A stretch of 64,000 nucleotides of DNA from Thiocapsa sp. (lineage in GTDB: Bacteria; Pseudomonadota; Gammaproteobacteria; Chromatiales; Chromatiaceae): positions 1,612,001 to 1,676,000 of the forward strand of contig NZ_CP073760.1 of NCBI RefSeq assembly GCF_018399035.1, in the 5' to 3' direction. The translations under genes and the position numbers were made by a program. Below, one piece after another: positions 55,065 through 64,000 of the stretch. The notes beneath the pieces were generated by a model. It was not told the origin of the DNA, ran no database searches, and was given only the letters and a program-made list of their open reading frames with translations. Position 1 is the first letter of the stretch; the number at the start of each line of letters is the position of its first letter.

Positions 55065-58000
55065 CTATTCGACGTCTGCGAGGAAGTAACCCACCTGTTC
55101 TGCAATCTGCGGGGCCACATCGCCCAGCGACTCCTCCGGCTGAACCCGGAGGTCGACTGACTCGATGTTCAGGTTCTGCCAACGCAGTGCCGCCGTACCC
55201 GTGCCATCACTGCTCTGAACGTCTGCAACGATGACCGGTGCCCGTGCGAAGACGTTCTGATAGAGCAAGTTGTAGGTTCGGTGATCGACATCCTTGCCGG
55301 TGCGGCCTACTTCGTACCTCAACCCGTCGACCACGCCGGTGGAGACTTCCCAGGCAATATAGTCGATCCGCTCAGCGGTATGTTCCGGTACGCTTGCCGC
55401 TTCCGTGCGCAACCCGATGTCGAAGCCGTCGACGCCGATGTTGCCGAGCCGGGACATGGCTGCCTCGGGTCCGTTGGCGCTCGTGACCGCAGTGAAGACC
55501 ACCGGGACGTCGGCGAAAGGCGCCTCGAAGAGCTGGCCTTGGAAGGCATTCGTCACTGCCGTTGTCACCGATCCTGCCTCGATCTGCACGCCACTCTCAA
55601 GGGTGTGGCGACCGCGCTCCATGGCCATGTACGAAACGGTTTCGAGGTCATGCCAGCCATCGAGATAGTCCCACTCTTGGACCCGAATCCAGAAACCCTT
55701 CGAATCGATACCGTCGATCCGGACGACAGCTGGGTCGGAGTCGTTTGCACTCAGGGCCTTCGCAACGACGATCGGGTCGTTGAAGGTACGCTGGAAGTCC
55801 ACCCGTTGCCATTCTTGATTGATCTCGACCTCTCCGATCTCGATCGCGGGCTCGGAAACATCGGCCTCTGCCTGAGCGGTACGAGCCGCACTGGCGCCCT
55901 GCAGACTGGCAGCCATGAAGTTCAAGGTACCGCTGCTGGAGGTTTGCACATAACGCAGGTTCAGGGTCTGCCCGGCGCTCGCGGCCTGGTAGGTGATGGC
56001 GAGCCGCGCGTCATAGTCGTCTCGCAAGGAGTCCAAATGCGAAACCTTGACGCTGTAAGGTGCTGCGCTGCCGTCGCTGAGACTCACGTCGAGCCGCGCG
56101 TCGCTCTTCCACCCGCCGACATAGACGACCAGGGTGCGCGCATCGGTGTCTGCCGGCACCGTCAGCGCGTAGCCGCGCCCCGCCCCGGACAGGACCAGGC
56201 CGGCGTTGGTGGTCGCGCTCACCGTGGGCATCCCGTCGCTCCAGGTGTAGGCCGAGCGTGCGCTGTTGCTGAAGCGCCCGAATCGGGTCCCGTCGATGCT
56301 CGCCAAGGCGCCGATCTGCGCTGCCACGCTTGCCTTTCGGTTGACTTCGCCGGCGGTGCTGCGTCCCCAGTGCGCCCAGTCGATTGTCCCTTCGCTCGTG
56401 AGGTTCATCGAACTGCCGGTCGCACTCAGGTTGGCATCCAGTCGTGCTTGGACCTCCGGGGCGGGTTCCTTGACCACGATCAACGCCGGCTTATGGAGGG
56501 TATCCGTTCCGGAGGTGCCGCTGACCGTTAGGCTGACGTCGTAAGTGCCTGCGGTCTGGTATGTATGGACGGCCGTTTCGGCGATGCTCTTGCTGCCGTC
56601 GCCCAGGCTCCAGCCATACGCCGAGATGTCGCCCGTCGACTGACTGGTGAAGGTCACCGTGAGAGGCGCCGTGCCGGACTCGGTGCTGGCCGTAAATGCC
56701 GCCACCGGTGCAGGCGTCGGCGGGACCGAGGTCGATCCGCCCTGCAGGGTGGCGCCCATGAAGTTCAAGGTGCCGATGCTGGAGGTTTGCACATAGCGTA
56801 GGTTCAGGGTCTGTCCGGCGCTCGCCGCTTGGTAGGTAATGGCGAGCCGCGTGTCATAGTCGTCTCGCAAGGAGTCCAAATGCGAGACCTTGACGCTGTA
56901 AGGTGCTGCGCTGCCGTCGCTGAGACTCACGTCGAGCCGCGCGTCGCTCTTCCACCCGCCGACATAGACGACCAGGGTGCGCGCATCGGTGTCTGCCGGC
57001 ACCGTCAGCGCGTAGCCGCGCCCCGCCCCGGAGAGTACCACGCCCGCGTTTGTGGTCGCGCTCGCCGTGGGTGTCCCGTCGCTCCAGGTGTAGGCGGGAC
57101 GTGCGCTGTTGTTGAAGCGCCCGAATCGGGCTCCGTCGATGCTCGTCAAGGCGCCGATCTGCGCTGCCACACCCGCCTTGCGGTTGATGTCGGCCGCGGT
57201 GCTGCGTCCCCAGTGCGCATAGTCGAGCATCCCTTCGCTCGTGAGGTTCACCGAGCTGCTGGTCGCGCTCAGCTCGGCCTCCAATAGCCCGGATGCGGAC
57301 ACGTCAATGTAGTCAGCGCGGTCCAGGGTGTCGCTGCCGCCGGGACCGGAGACTGAAAGGTTGACGGCGTAACGACCCGGCTTCGTATAGGTATGCGTGG
57401 GCTGCTGCGACTGACTGGTCTCGCCGTCGCCGAAGCTCCAGGTCCAACCGGTGACCGATCCGCTCGACTGGTCGCTGAAGGTCACGGTCAAAGGCGCCGG
57501 ACCGCTGGTGACGTTGGCCGCAAAGTCGGCCACCGGCGCGGGTTCCTTGACTTCGATGTAATCGGAACGCACCAGGCTGTCGCTGCCGCCGGGGCCTGAG
57601 ACTGAAAGGTTGACGGCATAACGACCCGGCTTCGTATAGGTATGCGTGGGCTGCTGCGCCTGACTGGTCTCGCCGTCGCCGAAGCTCCAGGTCCAACCGG
57701 CGACCGATCCGCTCGACTGGTCGCTGAAGGTCACGGTCAAAGGCGCCGGACCGCTGGTGACGTTGGCCGCAAAGTCGGCCACCGGGGCGGGTTCCTTGAC
57801 TTCGATGTAATCGGAACGCACCAGGCTGTCGCTGCCGCCGGGGCCTGAGACTGAAAGGTTGACGGCATAAAGGCCCGGCTTCGTATAGGTATGCGTGGGC
57901 TGCTGCGCCTGACTGGTCGCGCCGTCGCCGAAGCTCCAGGTCCAACCGGTGACCGATCCGCTCGACTGGTCGCTGAAGGTCACGGTCAAGGGCGCCGTAC

Positions 58001-59483
58001 CGCTGCTGACGTTGGCCGCAAAGTCGGCCACCGGCGCGGGTTCCTTGACTTCGATGTAATCGGAACGCACCAGGCTGTCGCTGCCGCCGGGGCCTGAGAC
58101 TGAAAGGTTGACGGCATAACGACCCGGCTTCGTATAGGTATGCGTGGGCTGCTGTGCCTGACTGGTCTCGCCGTCGCCGAAGGCCCAGGCCCAACCGGTG
58201 ACCGATCCGCTCGACTGGTCGCTGAAGGTCACGGTCAAGGGCGCCGTACCGCTGCCGACGTTGGCCGCAAAGTCGGCCACCGGGGCGGGTTCCTTGACCA
58301 CGATCAAGGCCGACTTCTGGAGGGTATCCGTTCCGGACGGGCCGCTGACCGTTAGGCTGACGTCGTAAGTACCTGCGGTCTGGTATGTATGTTCTGCCGT
58401 TTCCGCGGTGCTCTTGCTGCCGTCGCCCAGGCTCCAACCATACGCCGAGATGTCACCCGTCGACTGACTGGTGAAGGTCACCGTGAGAGGCGCCGTGCCG
58501 GACTCGGCGCTGGCCGTGAATGCCGCCACGGGGGCAGGCGTCGGCGGGACTGCGGTCGATCCGCCCTGCAGGGTGGCGCCCATGAAGTTGACGGTACCGA
58601 TGCCGGAGGTTTGCACGTAACGCAGGTTCAGGGTCTGCCCGGCGCTCGCGGCCTGGTAGGTGATGGCGAGGCGCGCATCATAGTCGTCTCGCACGGAGTT
58701 CAAATGCGACAAGGTGACGCTGTAGGGTGCTGAGCTGCCGTCGCTGAGACTAACGTCGAGCCGCGCGTCGCTCTTCCACCCGCCGACGTAGACGACCAGG
58801 GTGCGCGCATCGGTGTCTGCCGGCGCTGTCAGCGCATAGCCGCGCCCCGCACCTGCGAGGACCAAGCCCGCGTTGGTGGTCGCACTCGCCGTGGGCGTCC
58901 CGTCGCTCCAGGCGTAGGCGGGGCGCGAGGTGTTGCTGAAGCGCCCGAACCGGGTCCCGTCGATGCTCGTCAGGGCGCCGATCTGCGTCGCCACGCCCGC
59001 CTTGCGGCTGACGTCGGCCGAGGTACTGCGTCCCCAATGTACCCAATCAACGCCGCCTTCGGCCGAGAGGTTCACGGAACTGTTCGTAGGGGCCAAAGTA
59101 CCGCCAAGATTGGAGTCTCCACCCGGAATCGAAGCCGTGACCTCGTTTGAGAACTCGCTGCATTGAGTGCCGTCACTGGTGCAAGCGCGGGCCGCGAAAT
59201 AATACTGCGCCCCTTCTTCTAGACCTGCCACGATCACGCTGGCGTCGACGCTGGAAACATGCGTGCTGTATGACTTGCTGGCTTTCCCGTAGTGAAGCTC
59301 GTAATGAGCGACACGGATATCTTCTACCGGGTTCCACGCAAGGGTCAGGAGATTCTCGGTGGATGCGTAGGACACACCCGACATCAAGAAAATAATCAGA
59401 AGTGTGAACCACTTCACAATACCGAGATCGCCCGGATCAAATTGTGATGCCGGGAGCACACCGCGCGCCGATTCGCGTAACAT
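55065..59483 (-). CDS. Large secreted PKD/FN3 repeat protein with lectin-like C-terminus
   Basis: A 1472-residue exported protein. Signal peptide (VKWFTLLIIFLMSGVSYA); FN3 domain (~42-130, LLTLAWNPVEDIRVAHYELH). A ~170-residue beta-rich module occurs three times (~137-306, 741-912, 1018-1196), each with VNLxxEGxxDWxHWGRS, YxWSDGTPTxSATTNAG, ARTLVVYVGGWKSDARLDVS and SAGQTLNLRYVQTS. Six PKD domains (VTFSDQSSGSVTGWTWSFGD, THTYTKPGRYAVNLSVSGP) lie at ~318-395, 398-729 (four in tandem) and 924-1005. The last ~260 residues match the lectin-like region of the 18798 protein. No anchor or secretion tail is seen at the C-terminus. ATG 59483 has AGAGG upstream; GTG 59417 would give a short classical signal peptide. 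Likely surface or matrix adhesin. Confidence 0.85.
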   Translation of the reverse strand: MLRESARGVLPASQFDPGDLGIVKWFTLLIIFLMSGVSYASTENLLTLAWNPVEDIRVAHYELHYGKASKSYSTHVSSVDASVIVAGLEEGAQYYFAARACTSDGTQCSEFSNEVTASIPGGDSNLGGTLAPTNSSVNLSAEGGVDWVHWGRSTSADVSRKAGVATQIGALTSIDGTRFGRFSNTSRPAYAWSDGTPTASATTNAGLVLAGAGRGYALTAPADTDARTLVVYVGGWKSDARLDVSLSDGSSAPYSVTLSHLNSVRDDYDARLAITYQAASAGQTLNLRYVQTSGIGTVNFMGATLQGGSTAVPPTPAPVAAFTASAESGTAPLTVTFTSQSTGDISAYGWSLGDGSKSTAETAEHTYQTAGTYDVSLTVSGPSGTDTLQKSALIVVKEPAPVADFAANVGSGTAPLTVTFSDQSSGSVTGWAWAFGDGETSQAQQPTHTYTKPGRYAVNLSVSGPGGSDSLVRSDYIEVKEPAPVADFAANVSSGTAPLTVTFSDQSSGSVTGWTWSFGDGATSQAQQPTHTYTKPGLYAVNLSVSGPGGSDSLVRSDYIEVKEPAPVADFAANVTSGPAPLTVTFSDQSSGSVAGWTWSFGDGETSQAQQPTHTYTKPGRYAVNLSVSGPGGSDSLVRSDYIEVKEPAPVADFAANVTSGPAPLTVTFSDQSSGSVTGWTWSFGDGETSQSQQPTHTYTKPGRYAVNLSVSGPGGSDTLDRADYIDVSASGLLEAELSATSSSVNLTSEGMLDYAHWGRSTAADINRKAGVAAQIGALTSIDGARFGRFNNSARPAYTWSDGTPTASATTNAGVVLSGAGRGYALTVPADTDARTLVVYVGGWKSDARLDVSLSDGSAAPYSVKVSHLDSLRDDYDTRLAITYQAASAGQTLNLRYVQTSSIGTLNFMGATLQGGSTSVPPTPAPVAAFTASTESGTAPLTVTFTSQSTGDISAYGWSLGDGSKSIAETAVHTYQTAGTYDVSLTVSGTSGTDTLHKPALIVVKEPAPEVQARLDANLSATGSSMNLTSEGTIDWAHWGRSTAGEVNRKASVAAQIGALASIDGTRFGRFSNSARSAYTWSDGMPTVSATTNAGLVLSGAGRGYALTVPADTDARTLVVYVGGWKSDARLDVSLSDGSAAPYSVKVSHLDSLRDDYDARLAITYQAASAGQTLNLRYVQTSSSGTLNFMAASLQGASAARTAQAEADVSEPAIEIGEVEINQEWQRVDFQRTFNDPIVVAKALSANDSDPAVVRIDGIDSKGFWIRVQEWDYLDGWHDLETVSYMAMERGRHTLESGVQIEAGSVTTAVTNAFQGQLFEAPFADVPVVFTAVTSANGPEAAMSRLGNIGVDGFDIGLRTEAASVPEHTAERIDYIAWEVSTGVVDGLRYEVGRTGKDVDHRTYNLLYQNVFARAPVIVADVQSSDGTGTAALRWQNLNIESVDLRVQPEESLGDVAPQIAEQVGYFLADVE
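57296..58292 (-). repeat. Four tandem 249-bp PKD repeats
   Basis: Four consecutive 83-codon units are nearly identical at DNA level; the same short antisense pattern recurs at 57393, 57642, 57891 and 58140, exactly 249 bases apart. The outer two PKD domains of the gene are more divergent. Such near-identity favours recent duplication or gene conversion. Confidence 0.9.
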
Positions 59484-61928
59484 GGCCCAATCCTCTATCG
59501 CTGGTTAGCCGACAGTCTGGTCAAATACGAGGTCGTTTCCGGTAGCGACTGCCGTTGTTACAAGACCCATGCGTCGAGACGGTTTTCACCGCTTTTTGGG
59601 TTCTTGTCCCTTTCCGGATTGGCTGTTAGTAAACCAGCAGGGGGCGATGGAGTTTGCGATGCGGGTATCAGAAAGACGCTGAGCGAAAAGTGCCGAAGCC
59701 AAAATGTGAAGACGATCACATTTCAAAATGACGTTGGAAGGGAGAGCTTTATGAAAACGGTCTTCTTGGGGTATTTTCGAGGAAAATCCTGACCCGCACT
59801 GAGTGGCTAGAAAGCGAATTCGTTATCAGGATCACAGGGCTGATCGCGCACTTTCGTCAGACCCTGGTCATGCTACTCAAATCCAGATTCATATCGCCAT
59901 GCTATTGTTATCTCTAGTTATTTCATGAAACATCGCCCATTTAACGAGCGTCTTGATGACCGCCCATCTTATTCAATAAAAGGCTGGGTTCTGAGCGAAA
60001 ACGTGAGCAAATCCGGCCTTATGAGGGCGGCGCGGCCATCCGGCACATTACAGGCTACGGATTACCCGTTGCTCTGCCAGAAGCGGTCTGTTGCGTAGAG
60101 CGTCATGAGAGGGGGGATACTGCAGAGACGCTGCGAGGAGCGAACGAAAAGAATCGGCGACCGGTTTTGTGAAGAAGGCCGCAAATTGAGAGGTCGATCT
60201 CGATTGGGCGGTGTCGCACAAGTAAAGTGTCTGGGGAGCAAGCCTGAGCAGCAGCACCGCTCGCACCCGACTCGGCGATCGGACTATCCCGACGACGCGG
60301 AAGCGCTTGAGCCGCTGGGGAATTCGCATGAAGAGGTTTGGCCGTTGCCGGGTCGCACACTCAGCGATCAAAAGTCGGCAAGTGTTAGATGTTGCGCCCC
60401 ACCGCCGTCAAGGTGAGGTAGCCCCTGTATTCGTCGATGCGCTGACGCGACAACGGCGGAGCCCATTTACCTCAGGATCGTTCATGGCAGACAGCACGGC
60501 GAAGGGCTGCAGGCGAATGAAGCGCGAATCGCCTTGAGGTTCACGCTGGCCCGCCGAGCGCCTGTCCTTCTCCGGCAGCACCAGAGGGCCGATCCCCTCG
60601 GCCGTCGCGCGCAGGTGCTTGTGGCGGCGGTAGCCTTTGACCATCGTGTGGCTCGCGACCGGGCGGCAACGCTGAGCGTCGACGCGACCAGAAGCCTGAA
60701 AACCTTGGATTCACTAAGACGCATGGCCCGCCGGTGCAGGATAAGGCGATGCTGGTTTGCGCTCGCCGCCGCTCACCGCCACGCGCCGATCCAGCTCAGC
60801 AATGCCCGGCTCTCCGAGCGACGATCGTGGATCGTGGATCAACGGCGGTTCGAATACCGGAGCAGATGAAGGCTCATTGCGTGCTCGGGCGGGATTCGGG
60901 AAAGATCACTGCCAGGCCGTCCGGCAACCCATCGGTTGGCCTTAATCTGTCCCTCTTGATTTGGAATCAGCTCACCTCAACATCATAGGGTCATAATATA
61001 ACATTCTGTTTATAAAGCATGAAACGGGTTTCTGCTCATCCACCACATTAAGAAAGCAAAACCCCACGACGAGCGTTGCGGATGGGATTTACAGGCGTAC
61101 GACACACCCGATAAAAAGCCCCATGAGCGGGATAGAAACCGATTAACGGCAGATTATGACCTCTTTTTTTTCTCGACTTGCGATACCATGTTCCGCGAGC
61201 GGAAGATGTAAGTACGCGACATCGGCGGCGTCTACAAGGCCGCGCACGCTGAGAAAGCGGCAACCCGTTGCCTCACAGACTGACTCTTTAAGCTCCTTCC
61301 GCCGCGGGTGCCCGACGACCTTTCGTCAGCAGATAGACCCAACCTAACCTATCAACGAGGTACGGAAGCGCTCAGGCTGGTCGGGTGGGGTCCTTTCGAG
61401 AGGCCGGGAAGGGTCAGCCGAATTTCGCTCGGATCTCCGAAGTAGCGTACCACGACCGGAACCGTTCCCTTCGAGCGCCTTCGGGGATCGGGTGGCAGCG
61501 CTTAGATGACGAAGGCCAGGACGATTTTCGTCACGCCCCCCGCTTAAGCACTGTTTGAGCGGTAGCGCATAAGCGGTGGAGCAGTACTTGCCTAGGGAGT
61601 GTGAACGCCCGCACTTGGAGTGGACCACGGGGCAGCGTCCGAGGACTTGCAGGCAACCGTTCGTCGTCCGAGAGCAAGCCGAATAGGGCGACACCGGGCA
61701 CGCCCGAGGCCCTTTGTCTGCGCGACTTGGCTTGCCTGCACCCGCACCGGTCGCAGGGATGGTCTAAAATTCTTACGGATCAACGCCGGGGGTTTTCATG
61801 TTACAACTCAGATGCTCGATAGAAGTCGGGTCGTTCATTCGCCCTCCTCGCTCTTGTCTTGTTGTCCCTCAGCAATACAACATTTTTCTCCTATAAATTA
61901 AATCGATACCGGCACGCACGGCATTCGG
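59484..61928. other. Gene-poor stretch between two repeat-protein genes
   Basis: About 2.4 kb. Several frames are open (60048-60371, 60408-60644 and 61344-61694 on the minus strand; 60534-60869 on the plus strand) but none has a recognised motif. Mixed composition and broken frames suggest decayed DNA. The last ~80 bases are AT-rich leader of the next gene. Confidence 0.45.
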
Positions 61929-63110
61929 ATGTCACAGATGAAAAATCGCTTCGATGGGTTGGCGGAAGAATCAGAATCAGTAACGGGCTCCGTGATCCGA
62001 CGGTCCTTACTGTTTATTTTATTCCTCCTACTGATCACGCCTGTGGTGTCCCCCGCGGCGGGTCTTCTGCAGACCACGCTGAGCGCCACCGCCAGTCCGG
62101 TGAACCTCACGGCCGAGGGCACGCTCGACTGGGTGCACTGGGGGCGCAGTACGCCCACCGACGTCAACCGCAAGGCCGGCGCGGCGGCGCAGATCGGCAC
62201 CCTGACGAGCATCGACGGGACCGGGTTCGGGCGTTTCAGCAATGGCGGGCGCCCCGCCTACACCTGGAGCGACGGGACGCCCACGGCGAGCGCGACCACC
62301 AACGCGGGCGTGGCCCTTTTCGGGGCGGGGCGCGGCTATGCATTGACGGTGCCGGCCGACACCGAGGCGCGCACCCTGGTGGTCTACGTCGGTGGGTGGA
62401 ACAGCAACTCCAGGCTCGACGTGAGTCTGAGCGACGGCAGCGCCGCGCCTTACAGCGTCGCCCTGTCGCCGTCGGACGGCAACCCGCTGCGCGATGATTA
62501 CGACGTGCGCCTGGCGATCACCTATCAAGCCGCGAGCGCCGGGCAGACCCTGAATCTGCGCTACGAGCAGACCTCCGCCGGCGGGACCGTGAACTTCATG
62601 GCGGCGACCTTGCAGGGCGGCGGCAGTGCCCCGGTGAATCAGCCCCCGCAGCTCGATCCGATCGGGGCTCGCACCGTGCAGGTCGGCGCGACCTTGACGG
62701 TGGACATCGCCGCCGCGGATCCCGACGGTCCGGCGCCGCTGGTGCTGGGCGCCGCCCCCCTGCCCGGCACGGCGGCCTTCACCGACAACGGCGACGGCAC
62801 CGGGCGTTTGATCTGGACGCCCTCGGCAGGCGATGTCGCGGCCAGTCCCTACAGCCTCGTCGTGACGGCCTCCGACGGGGCCGGGGCGACCGACAGCGAA
62901 ACCGTCGCGGTGACGGTGATCGAGAGTGCCCCGGTGAATCAGCCCCCGCAGCTCGATCCGATCGGGGCTCGCACCGTGCAGGTCGGCGCGACCTTGACGG
63001 TGGACATCGCCGCCGCGGATCCCGACGGTCCGGCGCCGCTGGTGCTGGGCGCCGCCCCCTGCCCGGCACGGCGGCCTTCACCGACAACGGCGACGGCACC
63101 GGGCGTTTGA
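61929..63110 (+). CDS. Secreted repeat protein, N-terminal part (frameshifted)
   Basis: The first 393 residues of a large exported protein. Signal peptide (RRSLLFILFLLLITPVVSPA). One copy of the same ~170-residue module found in the PKD protein (VNLTAEGTLDWVHWGRSTPT, YTWSDGTPTASATTNAG, TLVVYVGGWNSNSRLDVS). A ~100-residue Ig/cadherin-like repeat (NQPPQLDPIGARTVQVGATL, TVDIAAADPDGPAPLVLGAA, DGTGRLIWTPSAGDVAASPY) follows, then the first part of a second repeat. In this second repeat a run of six C has only five (63055-63059). The frame is lost and ends in PCPARRPSPTTATAPGV. Translation would resume in frame if one C were restored. ATG 61938 is an alternative start. Confidence 0.8.
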   Translation: MSQMKNRFDGLAEESESVTGSVIRRSLLFILFLLLITPVVSPAAGLLQTTLSATASPVNLTAEGTLDWVHWGRSTPTDVNRKAGAAAQIGTLTSIDGTGFGRFSNGGRPAYTWSDGTPTASATTNAGVALFGAGRGYALTVPADTEARTLVVYVGGWNSNSRLDVSLSDGSAAPYSVALSPSDGNPLRDDYDVRLAITYQAASAGQTLNLRYEQTSAGGTVNFMAATLQGGGSAPVNQPPQLDPIGARTVQVGATLTVDIAAADPDGPAPLVLGAAPLPGTAAFTDNGDGTGRLIWTPSAGDVAASPYSLVVTASDGAGATDSETVAVTVIESAPVNQPPQLDPIGARTVQVGATLTVDIAAADPDGPAPLVLGAAPCPARRPSPTTATAPGV

Positions 63111-63520
63111 TCTGGACGCCCTCGGCAGGCGATGTCGCGGCCAGTCCCTACAGCCTCGTCGTGACGGCCTCCGACGGGGCCGGGGCGACCGACAGCGAAA
63201 CCGTCGCGGTGACGGTGATCGAGAGTGCCCCGGTGAATCAGCCCCCGCAGCTCGATCCGATCGGGGCTCGCACCGTGCAGGTCGGCGCGACCTTGACGGT
63301 GGACATCGCCGCCGCGGATCCCGACGGTCCGGCGCCGCTGGTGCTGGGCGCCGCCCCCCTGCCCGGCACGGCGGCCTTCACCGACAACGGCGACGGCACC
63401 GGGCGTTTGATCTGGACGCCCTCGGCAGGCGATGTCGCGGCCAGTCCCTACAGCCTCGTCGTGACGGCCTCCGACGGGGCCGGGGCGACCGACAGCGAAA
63501 CCGTCGCGGTGACGGTGCTG
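62631..63520 (+). repeat. Three tandem ~300-bp Ig-like repeats
   Basis: Units start with CCGGTGAATCAGCCCCCGCA at 62631, 62931 and 63230. Spacing is 300 then 299, the missing base being in the C tract of unit 2. The units are practically identical in sequence. Confidence 0.92.
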
Positions 63521-64000
63521 CCGGCGTCCGGCGGCACCGGTCAATTGCAGACCACGCTGAGCGCCACCGCCAGTCCGGTGAACCTCACGGCCGAGGGCAC
63601 GCTCGACTGGGTGCACTGGGGGCGCAGTACGCCCACCGACGTCAACCGCAAGGCCGACGCGGCGGCGCAGATCGGCACCCTGACGAGCATCGACGGGACC
63701 GGGTTCGGGCGTTTCAGCAATGGCGGGCGCCCCGCCTACACCTGGAGCGACGGGACGCCCACGGCGAGCGCGACCACCAACGCGGGCGTGGCTCTCGCCG
63801 GTGCGGGGCGCGGCTACGCGCTGACGGTGCCGGCCGACACCGAGGCGCGCACCTTGGTGGTCTACGTCGGCGGGTGGAACAGCAACTCCAGGCTCGACGT
63901 GAGTCTGAGCGACGGCAGTGCCGCGCCTTACAGCGTTGCCCTGTCGCCGTCGGACGGCAACCCGCTGCGCGATGACTACGACGTGCGCCTGGCGATCACC
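63059..64000 (+). pseudogene. Continuation of the frameshifted repeat protein, open at window end
   Basis: From the short C tract the +1-shifted frame stays open to the window edge. It encodes the rest of Ig-like repeat 2, all of repeat 3 (starting 63230) and a second ~170-residue module (from ~63545). That module is almost identical at DNA level to 62070-62620, with FGAG to AGAG as a visible change. The intact coding quality after the shift implies either a recent mutation, a sequencing error in a homopolymer, or slippage. The stop codon is beyond the window. Confidence 0.75.

Noticed and set aside
55281..56531. 416-codon plus-strand frame within the PKD-protein gene
   Set aside because: Antisense shadow of the repeat protein; repeated copies follow the repeat period.
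57313..58437. 374-codon minus-strand frame with LRRRRDQSGAAAHAYLYEAG repeats
   Set aside because: Alternative frame of the 249-bp PKD repeats.
60408..60644. 78-codon minus-strand frame (MVKGYRRHKHLRATAEG)
   Set aside because: Suggestive of protein but no family recognised, no ribosome site and flanked by broken frames.
61040..61145. Possible CRISPR-like repeat near GAGCGGGATAGAAACC
   Set aside because: Only one occurrence and no spaced repeats; no cas genes in the window.

Overview
The window looks like chromosome of a GC-rich gammaproteobacterium, most likely a purple sulfur bacterium (Chromatiaceae, Thiocapsa-like). This placement is inference. It rests on an oxygen-independent ubiquinone set (ubiU, ubiV, ubiT) suited to anaerobic life, a DUF3683-type giant flavin/Fe-S oxidoreductase, and dense families of palindromic intergenic repeats. 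No rRNA, tRNA or CRISPR array was recognised.

Layout. (1) 0.2-9 kb is a GC-rich core: a MurE-type ligase paired with a dicarboxylate-type symporter, three exported proteins (a 600-residue protein with a possible Cys-His-Asp triad, a DUF2272 lipoprotein and a small periplasmic protein), and a minus-strand cupin/hypothetical pair. Arrays of one repeat family separate these groups. (2) 9-18.3 kb is metabolism: the 1294-residue FAD/Fe-S oxidoreductase, a YhcC-like radical SAM protein, ubiU and ubiV, then ubiT and a lytic transglycosylase on the minus strand. A very large hexamer-repeat hairpin lies between two divergent genes at 13.2 kb. (3) 18.8-55 kb is an exopolysaccharide island. It opens with an FN3 plus lectin-like secreted protein and a PEP-CTERM/XrtA-type ATPase carrying an OmpA domain. 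Next come an ABC exporter, five glycosyltransferases, an asparagine-synthase-like amidotransferase, heparinase II/III, AlgD-type GDP-mannose dehydrogenase, two methyltransferases, a secreted polysaccharide lyase, three sulfotransferases and an O-antigen-polymerase-like protein. It closes with a BY-type tyrosine autokinase. Composition is mosaic, with very AT-rich genes at 27-29 kb and 43-44 kb, and the gaps hold decayed IS110, IS630 and IS200/IS605 transposases and a glycosyltransferase stub. (4) 55-64 kb carries two large secreted repeat proteins. One is a 1472-residue PKD protein that ends in the same lectin-like region as the 18.8 kb protein. The other is a plus-strand protein sharing a ~170-residue module with it; this gene has a one-base deletion in a C tract and runs off the window.

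How the parts may work together (inference): the island could make an acidic polysaccharide in which AlgD supplies a uronate donor, the amidotransferase amidates uronates, methyl- and sulfotransferases decorate it, the ABC exporter and polymerase assemble it, and two lyase-type enzymes trim it. The bracketing FN3/lectin-like proteins could hold it at the cell surface. The ATPase-OmpA protein and tyrosine autokinase would regulate or anchor the export machinery.
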